Positions 25,081-32,054 of a DNA stretch of 32,054 nucleotides are shown here, in pieces. The position numbers were made by a program, and so were the translations under genes. The notes under the pieces were generated by a model. The model was not told the DNA's origin, made no database searches, and was given only the letters and a program-made list of their open reading frames with translations. Where the stretch lies: NCBI GenBank assembly GCA_019694675.1, contig JAIBBK010000068.1, positions 1 to 32,054 on the forward strand, read 5' to 3'. Each line of letters opens with the position of its first letter. Within the stretch, counting starts at the first letter, position 1. The DNA is from Ignavibacteria bacterium. Its GTDB lineage: Bacteria > Bacteroidota > Ignavibacteria > Tepidaquicellales > Tepidaquicellaceae.

Positions 25081-25252
25081 GGGATTAAGCACATATCAAA
25101 TACTCGTCCGGGTTCGTCGAATGCGTCGGTGAAATTTTTTTGAAGGGCCAATGTTAAGTTTTTGTAAACAACTTTATTATTTCTTGACAGCGGGAACTTT
25201 CACAGGATTGTATACATTTTGGCAACGTATTTTAAAAATTAATCCGAATAGC

Positions 25253-25963
25253 ATGAAGAGATTGAAAAGCAGTTCCACGTTAAGCTGTTTTGCTGTACTT
25301 GCAACTCTTTCCATATTTACGTTATCCTTTACAGGCTGCAGTGATGACGAAACAGATCCTGTTTCGCCGACTCAGGCAAAATCAAGAACAACCGTAACCC
25401 ATGCTTCGCCGAACGCCCCGGCTGTTGACATACTCGTGAACGACGCCGTTGCGGCAACCAATGTCGCGTATCTTTCAACGCTTCCTTACACTGAACTCAA
25501 TGCCGGAAATAACAGGATAAGAGTGAATGTGGCGGGTACAAGCACATCTGTAATTGATGCAACTCTGCCGTTTGATGAGAATAAGAATTATTCGATATTT
25601 GCAGTGGATTCAGTAAACAAGATCTCGGCCATAAGGCTTGAGGACAATCTCTCGGCTCCTGCTTCAGGCAAGGCGCATGTGAGGTTCATACACTTGTCCC
25701 CGAACGCTCCGGCTGTTGATATTGCAGTAACCGGCGGCCCTGTGCTGTTCTCAAATTATGTATTCAAGCAGGCCTCCGATTTTACTCCGGTTGATGCAGG
25801 AACCTACAATCTGGAGGTCAGGCTCGCAGGCACGTCAACAGTTGTGCTGTCACTTCCGGGCATTCAGCTTGACAACGGAAAGATCGTTACTCTGTATGCA
25901 AGAGGATTTGTTGGAGCTACAGGCACGCAACAGCTTGGAGCAAGCAGGATCAACAATAATTGA
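25253..25963 (+). CDS. Lipoprotein with two DUF4397 repeats
   Basis: The protein has 236 residues from ATG 25253; an in-frame start at 25151 is rejected because the N-terminus from 25253 is a lipoprotein signal (basic MKRLK, hydrophobic core, lipobox LSFTGC with Cys29). Two homologous DUF4397 domains follow. The first begins THASPNAPAVDILVND and the second IHLSPNAPAVDIAVTGG; each carries an Asn/Thr-rich beta sandwich pattern ending in a hydrophobic strand. It is expected on the outer membrane or periplasmic face. The function of DUF4397 is not established. A terminator shared with the convergent truA end follows. Confidence 0.9.
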   Translation: MKRLKSSSTLSCFAVLATLSIFTLSFTGCSDDETDPVSPTQAKSRTTVTHASPNAPAVDILVNDAVAATNVAYLSTLPYTELNAGNNRIRVNVAGTSTSVIDATLPFDENKNYSIFAVDSVNKISAIRLEDNLSAPASGKAHVRFIHLSPNAPAVDIAVTGGPVLFSNYVFKQASDFTPVDAGTYNLEVRLAGTSTVVLSLPGIQLDNGKIVTLYARGFVGATGTQQLGASRINNN

Positions 25964-25991
25964 GACCCAATCCTTAACATGATGAGATCAT

Positions 25992-26025
25992 TCAGCCCGG
26001 GAATACAAACCGGGCTGAGTGTTTT
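25992..26025. terminator. Terminator between lipoprotein gene and truA
   Basis: A perfect stem TCAGCCCGG / CCGGGCTGA with a 9-nt loop is followed by GTGTTTTAG. It lies between two convergent genes. Confidence 0.8.
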
Positions 26026-26767
26026 AGTAGTATACTTTTTCGAGAAACAATCCTGAAGGGGGAGCCGTGAACCGCGCAGGTTCCTGTGAGTGAACTTTCA
26101 GATAAGATTCAAACCCTGCAACCGAAAGTTTGCCTCTGCCGGCTTCCGCCAATGTTCCAGTGATCCTTCGCACCATCTTCCACAAAAAGTGAGAAGCCCT
26201 GATCCTGAAAAGTATCAGATCATCTTCTTCAAACAGTTCAGCATATTCAACCTCAACCAAAGTCGATCTTTCATCCGGGTCAGGTTCGGAAAAAGATGCA
26301 AAGTCTTTCCTGCCCTTCAGCAGGGCTGCGCAGTCATTCATGGCCGAGATGTTAAGCTTGTCTTTTATCCACCAAACATACTTCTTCTCAAATGCCGTCC
26401 TTCTTCTCGAGATCCTGTAAAGATACTGTCTTGAAACGGCGGAATGCCTGGCGTGAAATGATTGCGGAGCTTTGTCAGCCGAGAGGATGTTAATGTCGGA
26501 AGGCAGTTCGTCGTTTAACTTCATCATGAGTATCTCAGGCGCGAGCATCGTACTGCATTCGATGTGTGCTGTCTGTTCGATCGCATGCACGCCTCCATCA
26601 GTTCTGCCGGCTCCCTGAATGTCAGTCAGTGAGTTTGTTCCCTTTGTCTTGGCAAAAGCTCTTTCCGCCGCGCCGGCCAGTTCTCCCTGAATCGTCCTTG
26701 CATTCTTCTGCTTTTGCCAGCCCGAATATCTCGTGCCGTCATACTCGAGAGCCAACCTGAACTTCAA
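26024..26767 (-). CDS. truA: tRNA pseudouridine(38-40) synthase
   Basis: The protein has 247 residues, normal for TruA. It makes pseudouridine at positions 38-40 of tRNA anticodon arms. Catalytic Asp57 lies in GAGRTDGGVHA. Other family marks are LEYDGTRYSGWQ at the N-terminus, HARHSAVSRQYLYRI, FASFSEPDPD, SHFLWKMVRRITGTL and the C-terminal APPSGLFLEKVYY. The start is TTG 26767, which overlaps the TGA of the DoxX gene (TTGA), so it is translationally coupled as last gene of a four-gene minus-strand unit. Confidence 0.96.
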   Translation of the reverse strand: MKFRLALEYDGTRYSGWQKQKNARTIQGELAGAAERAFAKTKGTNSLTDIQGAGRTDGGVHAIEQTAHIECSTMLAPEILMMKLNDELPSDINILSADKAPQSFHARHSAVSRQYLYRISRRRTAFEKKYVWWIKDKLNISAMNDCAALLKGRKDFASFSEPDPDERSTLVEVEYAELFEEDDLILFRIRASHFLWKMVRRITGTLAEAGRGKLSVAGFESYLKVHSQEPARFTAPPSGLFLEKVYY

Positions 26768-27198
26768 GCCTTGTCATCCGGTTTGAGCGCTCTTGATCTA
26801 AGCCAGCGGTCAATGCTGAACCTGCCCGGTCCAATCAGCATCAGTCCGAAAAAGACGAACATGAGTTCCATCGGATGAGCCACTCTTCCCCATGGGTCAA
26901 GCCTTCCGAGGTGAACCATCATTGCAACAAACATTGTGAATCCAAGCATGAAGGAGCTCGTGCGGAACATGAATCCGGCAACAATGAACAGCGCTCCGAA
27001 AGTCTCTGCAAAAGCCGCAAGGAAACCCCATACGACGGGAAGAAAAGAGATACCAATGTTTTCCATTGATTTCCCAAGCGCAGTCCACCGTTCCGGTCCT
27101 CCGGTAAGTTTTGCAAGGCCGTGTATGAAGATGAAACAGATGCCGGTTCCGAGGCGGATGATCAGAAGGCCGGTGTCAGCCAGTATTGTGGATTTCAT
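26764..27198 (-). CDS. DoxX family integral membrane protein
   Basis: The protein has 144 residues from ATG 27198, chosen because the longer frame (27294) would add a hydrophilic stretch overlapping the upstream hydrolase gene. Four membrane helices are visible: ADTGLLIIRLGTGICFIFIH, VVWGFLAAFAETFGALFIVA, FMLGFTMFVAMMVHL and MELMFVFFGLMLIGPG. The motif HGLAKLTGGPERW and the closing GPGRFSIDRWL are typical of DoxX/SURF4-like proteins. The biochemical role is unclear. It lies 7 nt after the hydrolase gene and overlaps truA by 4 nt. Confidence 0.9.
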   Translation of the reverse strand: MKSTILADTGLLIIRLGTGICFIFIHGLAKLTGGPERWTALGKSMENIGISFLPVVWGFLAAFAETFGALFIVAGFMFRTSSFMLGFTMFVAMMVHLGRLDPWGRVAHPMELMFVFFGLMLIGPGRFSIDRWLRSRALKPDDKA

Positions 27199-27205
27199 AT
27201 GCAGT

Positions 27206-28000
27206 TCAGGTTTTGACGGTTCGCAGAAATCTTTCCAGGTCGGCGTTGAATTCCTCCGGCCGCTCGAGATTGGGCAGATGCCCGCAATCATCAAGCACTG
27301 TGAAGTCGGAGTTCATAAGATTCTCTTTCATGAAGAACGACCTGACAGGCGGCGTGATCACATCATTCCTTCCAACGATCACGTGGCACGGTATCTCGAT
27401 CTCTTTCAGCAGATAGTAACTGTTTGTACGCGTGGCAATTGCAATAAGAGTTCCGATCACTCCTTCAGGTTTATTCCATCCCATCATTGTTCTTATGAAT
27501 GTTCTCAGCTCTTTGTTTTCATAGCTCCTTTCCGTAATAAGCTTCTTAAGCATTCCGTCAAAGAACTCTTCCAGGTTTCCGGACTTGATCTTAATGATGT
27601 CGTTCGATCTTGCAATGAGAGCTTCATTGCCGTCGCTTTCGGCCCGCGTATCCGAGAATACCGCGGAGAGAAACCTGCCGGGGTTCTTAAGCACAGCTCT
27701 CTGAAGAATGTAACCGCCCATTGAGACTCCGCAGGCATGCGCCTTCTCTATCCCGAGATGGTCCATGATCATGATAAGATCATTTACAAGTTCCTCCATA
27801 GTGAACTGATAGCTGGGTATCTCCGTGCTGTAGCCAAGGCCTCTCACATCGTACGTTATCACTCTGTGCATTTTCCCGAAATGCTCCACCTGCTTGTCCC
27901 ACATTCTGCTGCAAAGCGGAAAGGCATGTATCAGTATCAGCGGGCTCCCGTCTCCGCCCGAATCATTTACGCTCAGGCCTTCAACCTTTGTTGTATGCAT
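27206..28000 (-). CDS. Alpha/beta-fold hydrolase
   Basis: The protein has 264 residues. The nucleophile elbow is GVSMGG with Ser93, the acid is probably Asp in VGRNDVITP, and the His lies in DDCGHLPNLE. The oxyanion region is LIHAFPLCSRMW, and YDVRGLGYS follows. The overall pattern resembles 3-oxoadipate enol-lactonase and related esterases, but no aromatic-degradation genes are near, so the substrate is open. No signal peptide is seen. It is second gene of the DUF2461 - hydrolase - DoxX - truA run. Confidence 0.9.
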   Translation of the reverse strand: MHTTKVEGLSVNDSGGDGSPLILIHAFPLCSRMWDKQVEHFGKMHRVITYDVRGLGYSTEIPSYQFTMEELVNDLIMIMDHLGIEKAHACGVSMGGYILQRAVLKNPGRFLSAVFSDTRAESDGNEALIARSNDIIKIKSGNLEEFFDGMLKKLITERSYENKELRTFIRTMMGWNKPEGVIGTLIAIATRTNSYYLLKEIEIPCHVIVGRNDVITPPVRSFFMKENLMNSDFTVLDDCGHLPNLERPEEFNADLERFLRTVKT

Positions 28001-28015
28001 TATTATCGTTTCTGT

Positions 28016-28735
28016 TTAATTTTTTCTTATTGCATCAGTCAGGAATTTCGTGAAATCATAAGTGAGCTCTATTCCGTCCGTGATCCTCTTTACGATCTTT
28101 TCGCTAAGCACGACTTCAGGCTTTTCCGTTTCGAACACATAATACTGTTTCATCATCAGGGCTTTCTGCAATGCCGGCTTCATGCTTCCGCCGCCCGCTG
28201 CAGAAAACTCCTTCGGCAGTCGCGTTAGAGCTTCACCCTGAACATCGCCGTACTTACTCCTGAACCTTCTGTCCTTAACAATGCTTTCATACTCGTCAAA
28301 ATTCTCAGCTATGTGCTTTCGTATTTTCTTCAGCAGATCCGGATCCATGCTGTACTGGCCGGAAGCGAACAGGAACTCATCCGAACTGAAATGAAAATAG
28401 AATTGCGGGATCTCCGCCGACTTGACCCTGCCGAATGCAAATGCCGCGGAGGAAATTGTTTTGTACGGCGTCTTGACCTTTGAAAACCTGATATCCCTGT
28501 TGATCCTGAAAATGGATTTGTAATTGACTACAATGTCCGGGTCTGTTTTCATTATTTCACCGGCAAGCGTATCAACAAGATGCTTCATGGGTTCTTTTAT
28601 AAAGGTCTCATACCTTTCCCTGTTTCTGTCAAACCATTCTTTGTTGTTCTTTGAAGGGCTCTTCAGATCTTTAAGAAATCTCAGCGCTTCCTTGTCAAAG
28701 CCCGGAAATGTTTCTCTCAGCAGGTCACCCAGCAT
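28016..28735 (-). CDS. DUF2461 (TIGR02453) family protein
   Basis: About 239 residues result from ATG 28735; a GTG at 28825 would extend it by 30 residues that do not fit the family. Family marks are FLKDLKSPSKNNKEWFDRNR, INRDIRFSKVKTPYKT, FYFHFSSDEFLFASGQYSM and a C-terminal KRITDGIELTYDF. The family is widespread in bacteria and fungi and has no established function. No signal peptide is seen with the chosen start. It is first gene of the minus-strand run and is divergent from the alpha-2-macroglobulin gene. Confidence 0.88.
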   Translation of the reverse strand: MLGDLLRETFPGFDKEALRFLKDLKSPSKNNKEWFDRNRERYETFIKEPMKHLVDTLAGEIMKTDPDIVVNYKSIFRINRDIRFSKVKTPYKTISSAAFAFGRVKSAEIPQFYFHFSSDEFLFASGQYSMDPDLLKKIRKHIAENFDEYESIVKDRRFRSKYGDVQGEALTRLPKEFSAAGGGSMKPALQKALMMKQYYVFETEKPEVVLSEKIVKRITDGIELTYDFTKFLTDAIRKN

Positions 28736-28846
28736 CGCTATTGGTGTTTGAAGAATTTTGGAACAAAGCAATTGAGTGCGAATATAAGGATATGAAGCCT
28801 TTAAATTAACTAAAGAATATTTCACTAACTCATCTCCTCAAAAGGA

Positions 28847-31800
28847 ATGGACAAGACAATGAAATCAATCAAGGCAATTGTTATAATTCTGCTTATGCTT
28901 TACGGAGTCATTGCAAATGCAGAGGTCAGAAATTTCTCTGTTTCAGCCGGTTCGGTCTATCTGCCCGGCGAGGAGGTAGTGCTTGATTTCTATTCGTACG
29001 GCTACGGCGAAAACGAAATTGCACAGAGGCCGATCAAAGTGAAATTCACTGTTTTCGAGATCACCGATCCGGAAAAGTTCTTTTCCAGCCAGGCTTCATC
29101 CTATGTAATTGACCTTATCTCAAAAGATACCATCAGTCTCCTCGGCACTGTGAAGAAAACGGAAAGTTTCACACGGACATTCACACCCAAAAACGAATAC
29201 GGATACTTCTCCATCAACGCCAAAGTAGATCTCAAAGTGAGGGACAAAGCCGCGTATCTGGTTAGAGCAGTATCCGGCAACAGCATTGCATACTGCGGTT
29301 TCATAATATCCGGGATGGGAGTGATATCAAAAGCGGGCAGCAGTACAATGGCGGGCTTTGCGGCTGACAGGACAACGGGCAAAGCCCTTAACGCGGATTT
29401 CTCATTCTATGCCGGAACAAAAAAGCTCGGCTCAATGCCATCAAATGAGGGGACTGCCTTAATCCAGTTCAATCCTGCCGACATTCCTGCAGACGATGCA
29501 AGGCCTCTGGTATTTGCATATGCAGGCGGAGATATGGCAGTTTCAGATCCTTACTTCTTCTTCGGCTACAGCGATACAAGATACGAGACATACATCTTCA
29601 CAGAACAGCCGGTTTACAGGGCAGGCTCAACCGTTAACTTCAAAGGCACTTTCAGAAGCAGGTCACGCAGCGGATACATGAATGTGCCCGGGAAGGAAGT
29701 TGCAGTGACAGTGAAGGATGACAAAGGAGCGGAGATCTACAAAGAACTGAAGCAGACAAATGAAATCGGAAGTTTTGACGGTACATTGATCCTTGATGAA
29801 GAGGCGAGAACCGGGGACTACAGGATTGAAGTTCAGTTTGAAGGCGGCGTAACGGCGGCAGGAAATTTCAAAGTTGAGCAGTTCAAGAAGCCGGAATACA
29901 AAGTGAACGTGACTGCGGAAAAGAGCCGCTACTACGGAGATGAGGTGCTCAATGCGAAGGTGAGTGCAGACTATTATTTCGGAAGCCCTGTCACTCAGGC
30001 GGATGTGAACTATGAAATTCACCGCGTGCGGTACTACAGGCCATGGTGGATGTTCTCTCCTTATGCAGACTGGTACAGGGATTACTACGAGGACAATGAC
30101 TACGATATGGCAGGCGCGGAACTCATTCATACAGGAGAAGGCAAGCTTGATGCAGACGGAAATTTCGGGATAAGCTTTGCGATCAACGAAGATTTCAAAG
30201 AGCAGAATGAGTTTGACTGGTACAGGCCGTATTACGGAAATTCCGATTTCAAATATGTCGTAGTAGCAAGAGTCACAGACAATGCACGGCACTCTGTAAG
30301 CGGCAGTTCGGAAGTGTTTGTCACCCGCGGGAGCTTTCTGCTTTCGGCTCAGTCGGGCAGTTATCTTTACAAGCCGGGAGATGCGGTGATGATAAAAGTG
30401 AATGCGTCTGATTTTTCGGATATGCCGGTGCAGACAGAGTTTACGGCATATGTTTATAAGTTCGGCGTGTCGAGGTTCAATGCGGATGATAAGCAGCTTG
30501 TTAAAGTGATCAGCGGCAACACCGAAGCAGACGGAAAAGGAAGCGTTTTGTATGAATCGCCTTCAGCCGGAAGCGAGGGATCTTACTTGGTGGAAGTGAA
30601 GGCGCTTGATGACAGGGCAAAGGAGGTCACGGCGAGCACATATTTCTATATTTCCTCAGGCGAAAATTACTGGTTCGGTTCTGAAGGCGGAGATGTGATG
30701 ATAGTGACGGACAAAGACAGCTATGAGGAAGGAGAGATCTGCAAAGCCGTGATTGTTGCGCCGGAGTCTGACATTGACATGTATGTAACATCTGAGACAA
30801 GTGACATTATCTACAATGCCGTTAAGCATTTCAAAGGCACTACCGCGACAGCGGAGATCCCGGTTACGGATGAATACCTGTCCGGATTCACCGTCAGTGC
30901 GGGTTACATCAAAAACGGCGTGAACCGCAGCGCGTCAAAGAATGTGATAGTGATCCCGAAAAAGAAACTGCTGGCCGTCACGATCGAACCTTCACAGATT
31001 GTTTACAAGCCCGGGGAAGAAGGCAGACTCACAGTGAAGGTGGTTGATGACTCCGGATCTCCCGTCAGCGATGCGGAAGTGTCATTGGGAATTGTGGATG
31101 AAAGCATTTATGCCATTGCGCCTGACAAGACAAAGAGCATCGACAAGTTCTTCTACGGTAGGCAGAGAGCATCCGTGTCAACTGCTTTCAATTCTCTAAG
31201 GACGAGCCAGGGCAATTCGCGGATCATGACGATCTATGAAAAATTCGGAATCGGAGAAAGCACTGGAAGAGGCATTGTCAAGGGCAGGGTAGCCGATGAA
31301 AAGGGCCTGCCCGTTGAAGCGGCGGTGATAATGATCGATGAGTTCTACTTTGCCGCCAGGACAAACTCTGCCGGCGAATTCAGCTTTGAACTTCCGGCAG
31401 GGAGCTACAGAATTGGCGTGCTCGGACGCAAGGAAGTGAAGTATGACAAAAGAGTCAGCGTATCGCGTGATGAAGAATCCAAAGTTGATTTCTCGGTCAG
31501 TGCTGATGAGATATTAGTAGAACCGGATGATCTTGGAATACTAACAGAGGCTGTTGAGATGAGAAGCGGAATGGAAACGGATGCGGTAATGCAGGAAGCT
31601 CCGAGGATGAGTGTGAAGATGAAAGGCAATGACAAGAGTTCACCCGAACCTACATCAGAATATGCGGAAGCGGAAGTGCGCTCTGATTTCCGGGATGCAA
31701 TTTACTGGTCGCCGTTTACAAGGACGGATGCACAGGGCTTCGCTGAGGTAAATGTGAAGTATCCGGACAATCTCACGACCTGGAGGATCACAAGCCGTGT

Positions 31801-32054
31801 AATAACAAAGGATACCAGGGTGGGGCAGAATGTGAAGATGGTCATAACCAGAAAAGACCTTCTTGTCAGGCTTGAGACTCCGAGGTTTGCCAGGGAGAAT
31901 GATGAGATCACAGTATCAGCCATTATACATAATTACCTATCATCCGAAAAGAATGTCCGCTTCACTTTCAGAAGTGAAAATGCTGAGTTGATATCGGGTT
32001 CGCAGTCGGACGAACTCTCAGTTCCGGCTGACGGTGAGAAGAGACTCGACTTTG
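28847..32054 (+). CDS. Alpha-2-macroglobulin-like protein, 3' end outside the window
   Basis: The frame is open from ATG 28847 (AAAGGA just upstream; ATG 28859 also possible) to the window edge, about 1069 residues. A signal peptide (IKAIVIILLMLYGVIANA) lacks a lipobox. Macroglobulin-like beta domains follow: TEQPVYRAGSTVNFKGTFR, EQFKKPEYKVNV, YKPGDAVMIKV and VTDKDSYEEGE. SLGIVDESIYAIAPD marks the bait-bearing domain. Residues about 808-885 are a carboxypeptidase-regulatory-like insert (GIVKGRVADEKGLPVEAAV, GEFSFELPAGSYRIGV). A Met/Glu/Pro-rich segment (about 888-943) is the likely bait region. From about 945 comes the A2M domain (IYWSPFTRTDAQGF, NLTTWRITSRV). The thioester region and C-terminus lie outside. 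Such proteins are thought to trap proteases in the periplasm or outside. Confidence 0.93.
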   Translation, partial: MDKTMKSIKAIVIILLMLYGVIANAEVRNFSVSAGSVYLPGEEVVLDFYSYGYGENEIAQRPIKVKFTVFEITDPEKFFSSQASSYVIDLISKDTISLLGTVKKTESFTRTFTPKNEYGYFSINAKVDLKVRDKAAYLVRAVSGNSIAYCGFIISGMGVISKAGSSTMAGFAADRTTGKALNADFSFYAGTKKLGSMPSNEGTALIQFNPADIPADDARPLVFAYAGGDMAVSDPYFFFGYSDTRYETYIFTEQPVYRAGSTVNFKGTFRSRSRSGYMNVPGKEVAVTVKDDKGAEIYKELKQTNEIGSFDGTLILDEEARTGDYRIEVQFEGGVTAAGNFKVEQFKKPEYKVNVTAEKSRYYGDEVLNAKVSADYYFGSPVTQADVNYEIHRVRYYRPWWMFSPYADWYRDYYEDNDYDMAGAELIHTGEGKLDADGNFGISFAINEDFKEQNEFDWYRPYYGNSDFKYVVVARVTDNARHSVSGSSEVFVTRGSFLLSAQSGSYLYKPGDAVMIKVNASDFSDMPVQTEFTAYVYKFGVSRFNADDKQLVKVISGNTEADGKGSVLYESPSAGSEGSYLVEVKALDDRAKEVTASTYFYISSGENYWFGSEGGDVMIVTDKDSYEEGEICKAVIVAPESDIDMYVTSETSDIIYNAVKHFKGTTATAEIPVTDEYLSGFTVSAGYIKNGVNRSASKNVIVIPKKKLLAVTIEPSQIVYKPGEEGRLTVKVVDDSGSPVSDAEVSLGIVDESIYAIAPDKTKSIDKFFYGRQRASVSTAFNSLRTSQGNSRIMTIYEKFGIGESTGRGIVKGRVADEKGLPVEAAVIMIDEFYFAARTNSAGEFSFELPAGSYRIGVLGRKEVKYDKRVSVSRDEESKVDFSVSADEILVEPDDLGILTEAVEMRSGMETDAVMQEAPRMSVKMKGNDKSSPEPTSEYAEAEVRSDFRDAIYWSPFTRTDAQGFAEVNVKYPDNLTTWRITSRVITKDTRVGQNVKMVITRKDLLVRLETPRFARENDEITVSAIIHNYLSSEKNVRFTFRSENAELISGSQSDELSVPADGEKRLDF

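Noticed and set aside
27737..28228. 163-codon plus-strand frame over the hydrolase and DUF2461 genes
   Set aside because: It crosses the junction of two supported minus-strand genes.
29663..30292. 209-codon minus-strand frame inside the alpha-2-macroglobulin gene
   Set aside because: It is antisense to a clear long gene with strong domain evidence and has no start signals of its own.

Overview
The window looks like a chromosomal stretch from an Ignavibacteria-type member of the Bacteroidota/Chlorobi group. The main reason is two secreted proteins that end in a type IX secretion (T9SS) type A C-terminal domain with the QNYPNPFNPST signature typical of that lineage. TAnnTTTG-like promoter elements, weak use of Shine-Dalgarno sites and many TTG starts agree with this. 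The lineage call is an inference from motifs; no database was searched.

Left part (1-15.5 kb, all + strand): a cluster of exported proteins. Two paralogues carry T9SS tails (1359-2486 and 14576-15481). Around and between them are five proteins with unrelated N-terminal parts: an unidentified one entering from the left edge, a CHRD protein, a subtilisin-like protease, an endonuclease I with FN3 and lectin-like domains, and a PQQ-type sugar dehydrogenase. All five share a C-terminal module of about 175 residues: a beta-rich domain with the motif HRN(G/S)(L/I)xxWS, then a dockerin-like pair of calcium loops. In four of them this module ends exactly at the C-terminus with V-x-x-I-x-P. This looks like a portable surface-attachment or sorting tag distinct from the T9SS tail.

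Inside this part (2.55-4.09 kb) lies a non-coding composite repeat locus. It has six copies of a 67-nt two-tier palindrome centred on GCGAAGC. Five of the six are preceded by short arrays of a dodecamer GCAACNTCACAC spaced 20-22 bp apart, and all six are followed by a conserved segment of about 140 bp. The inner stem shows compensatory change between copies. A C/G-rich palindrome and, after a DinB-like gene, two more GAA-loop hairpins follow.

Middle part (15.5-23 kb): a minus-strand pair (QueD/PTPS-like and a SpoU RNA methyltransferase), then a + strand operon for a tripartite MacAB-TolC-like exporter: outer-membrane TolC protein, membrane-fusion protein, ATPase and two separate FtsX-type permeases. 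Genes are joined by 1-11 nt overlaps or a 3-nt gap.

Right part (23-32 kb): housekeeping genes. On the minus strand are an APH-like kinase with a TIGR01777-type epimerase, and a four-gene run DUF2461 - alpha/beta hydrolase - DoxX - TruA. On the + strand are a two-repeat DUF4397 lipoprotein and a large alpha-2-macroglobulin-like protein that runs off the right edge.
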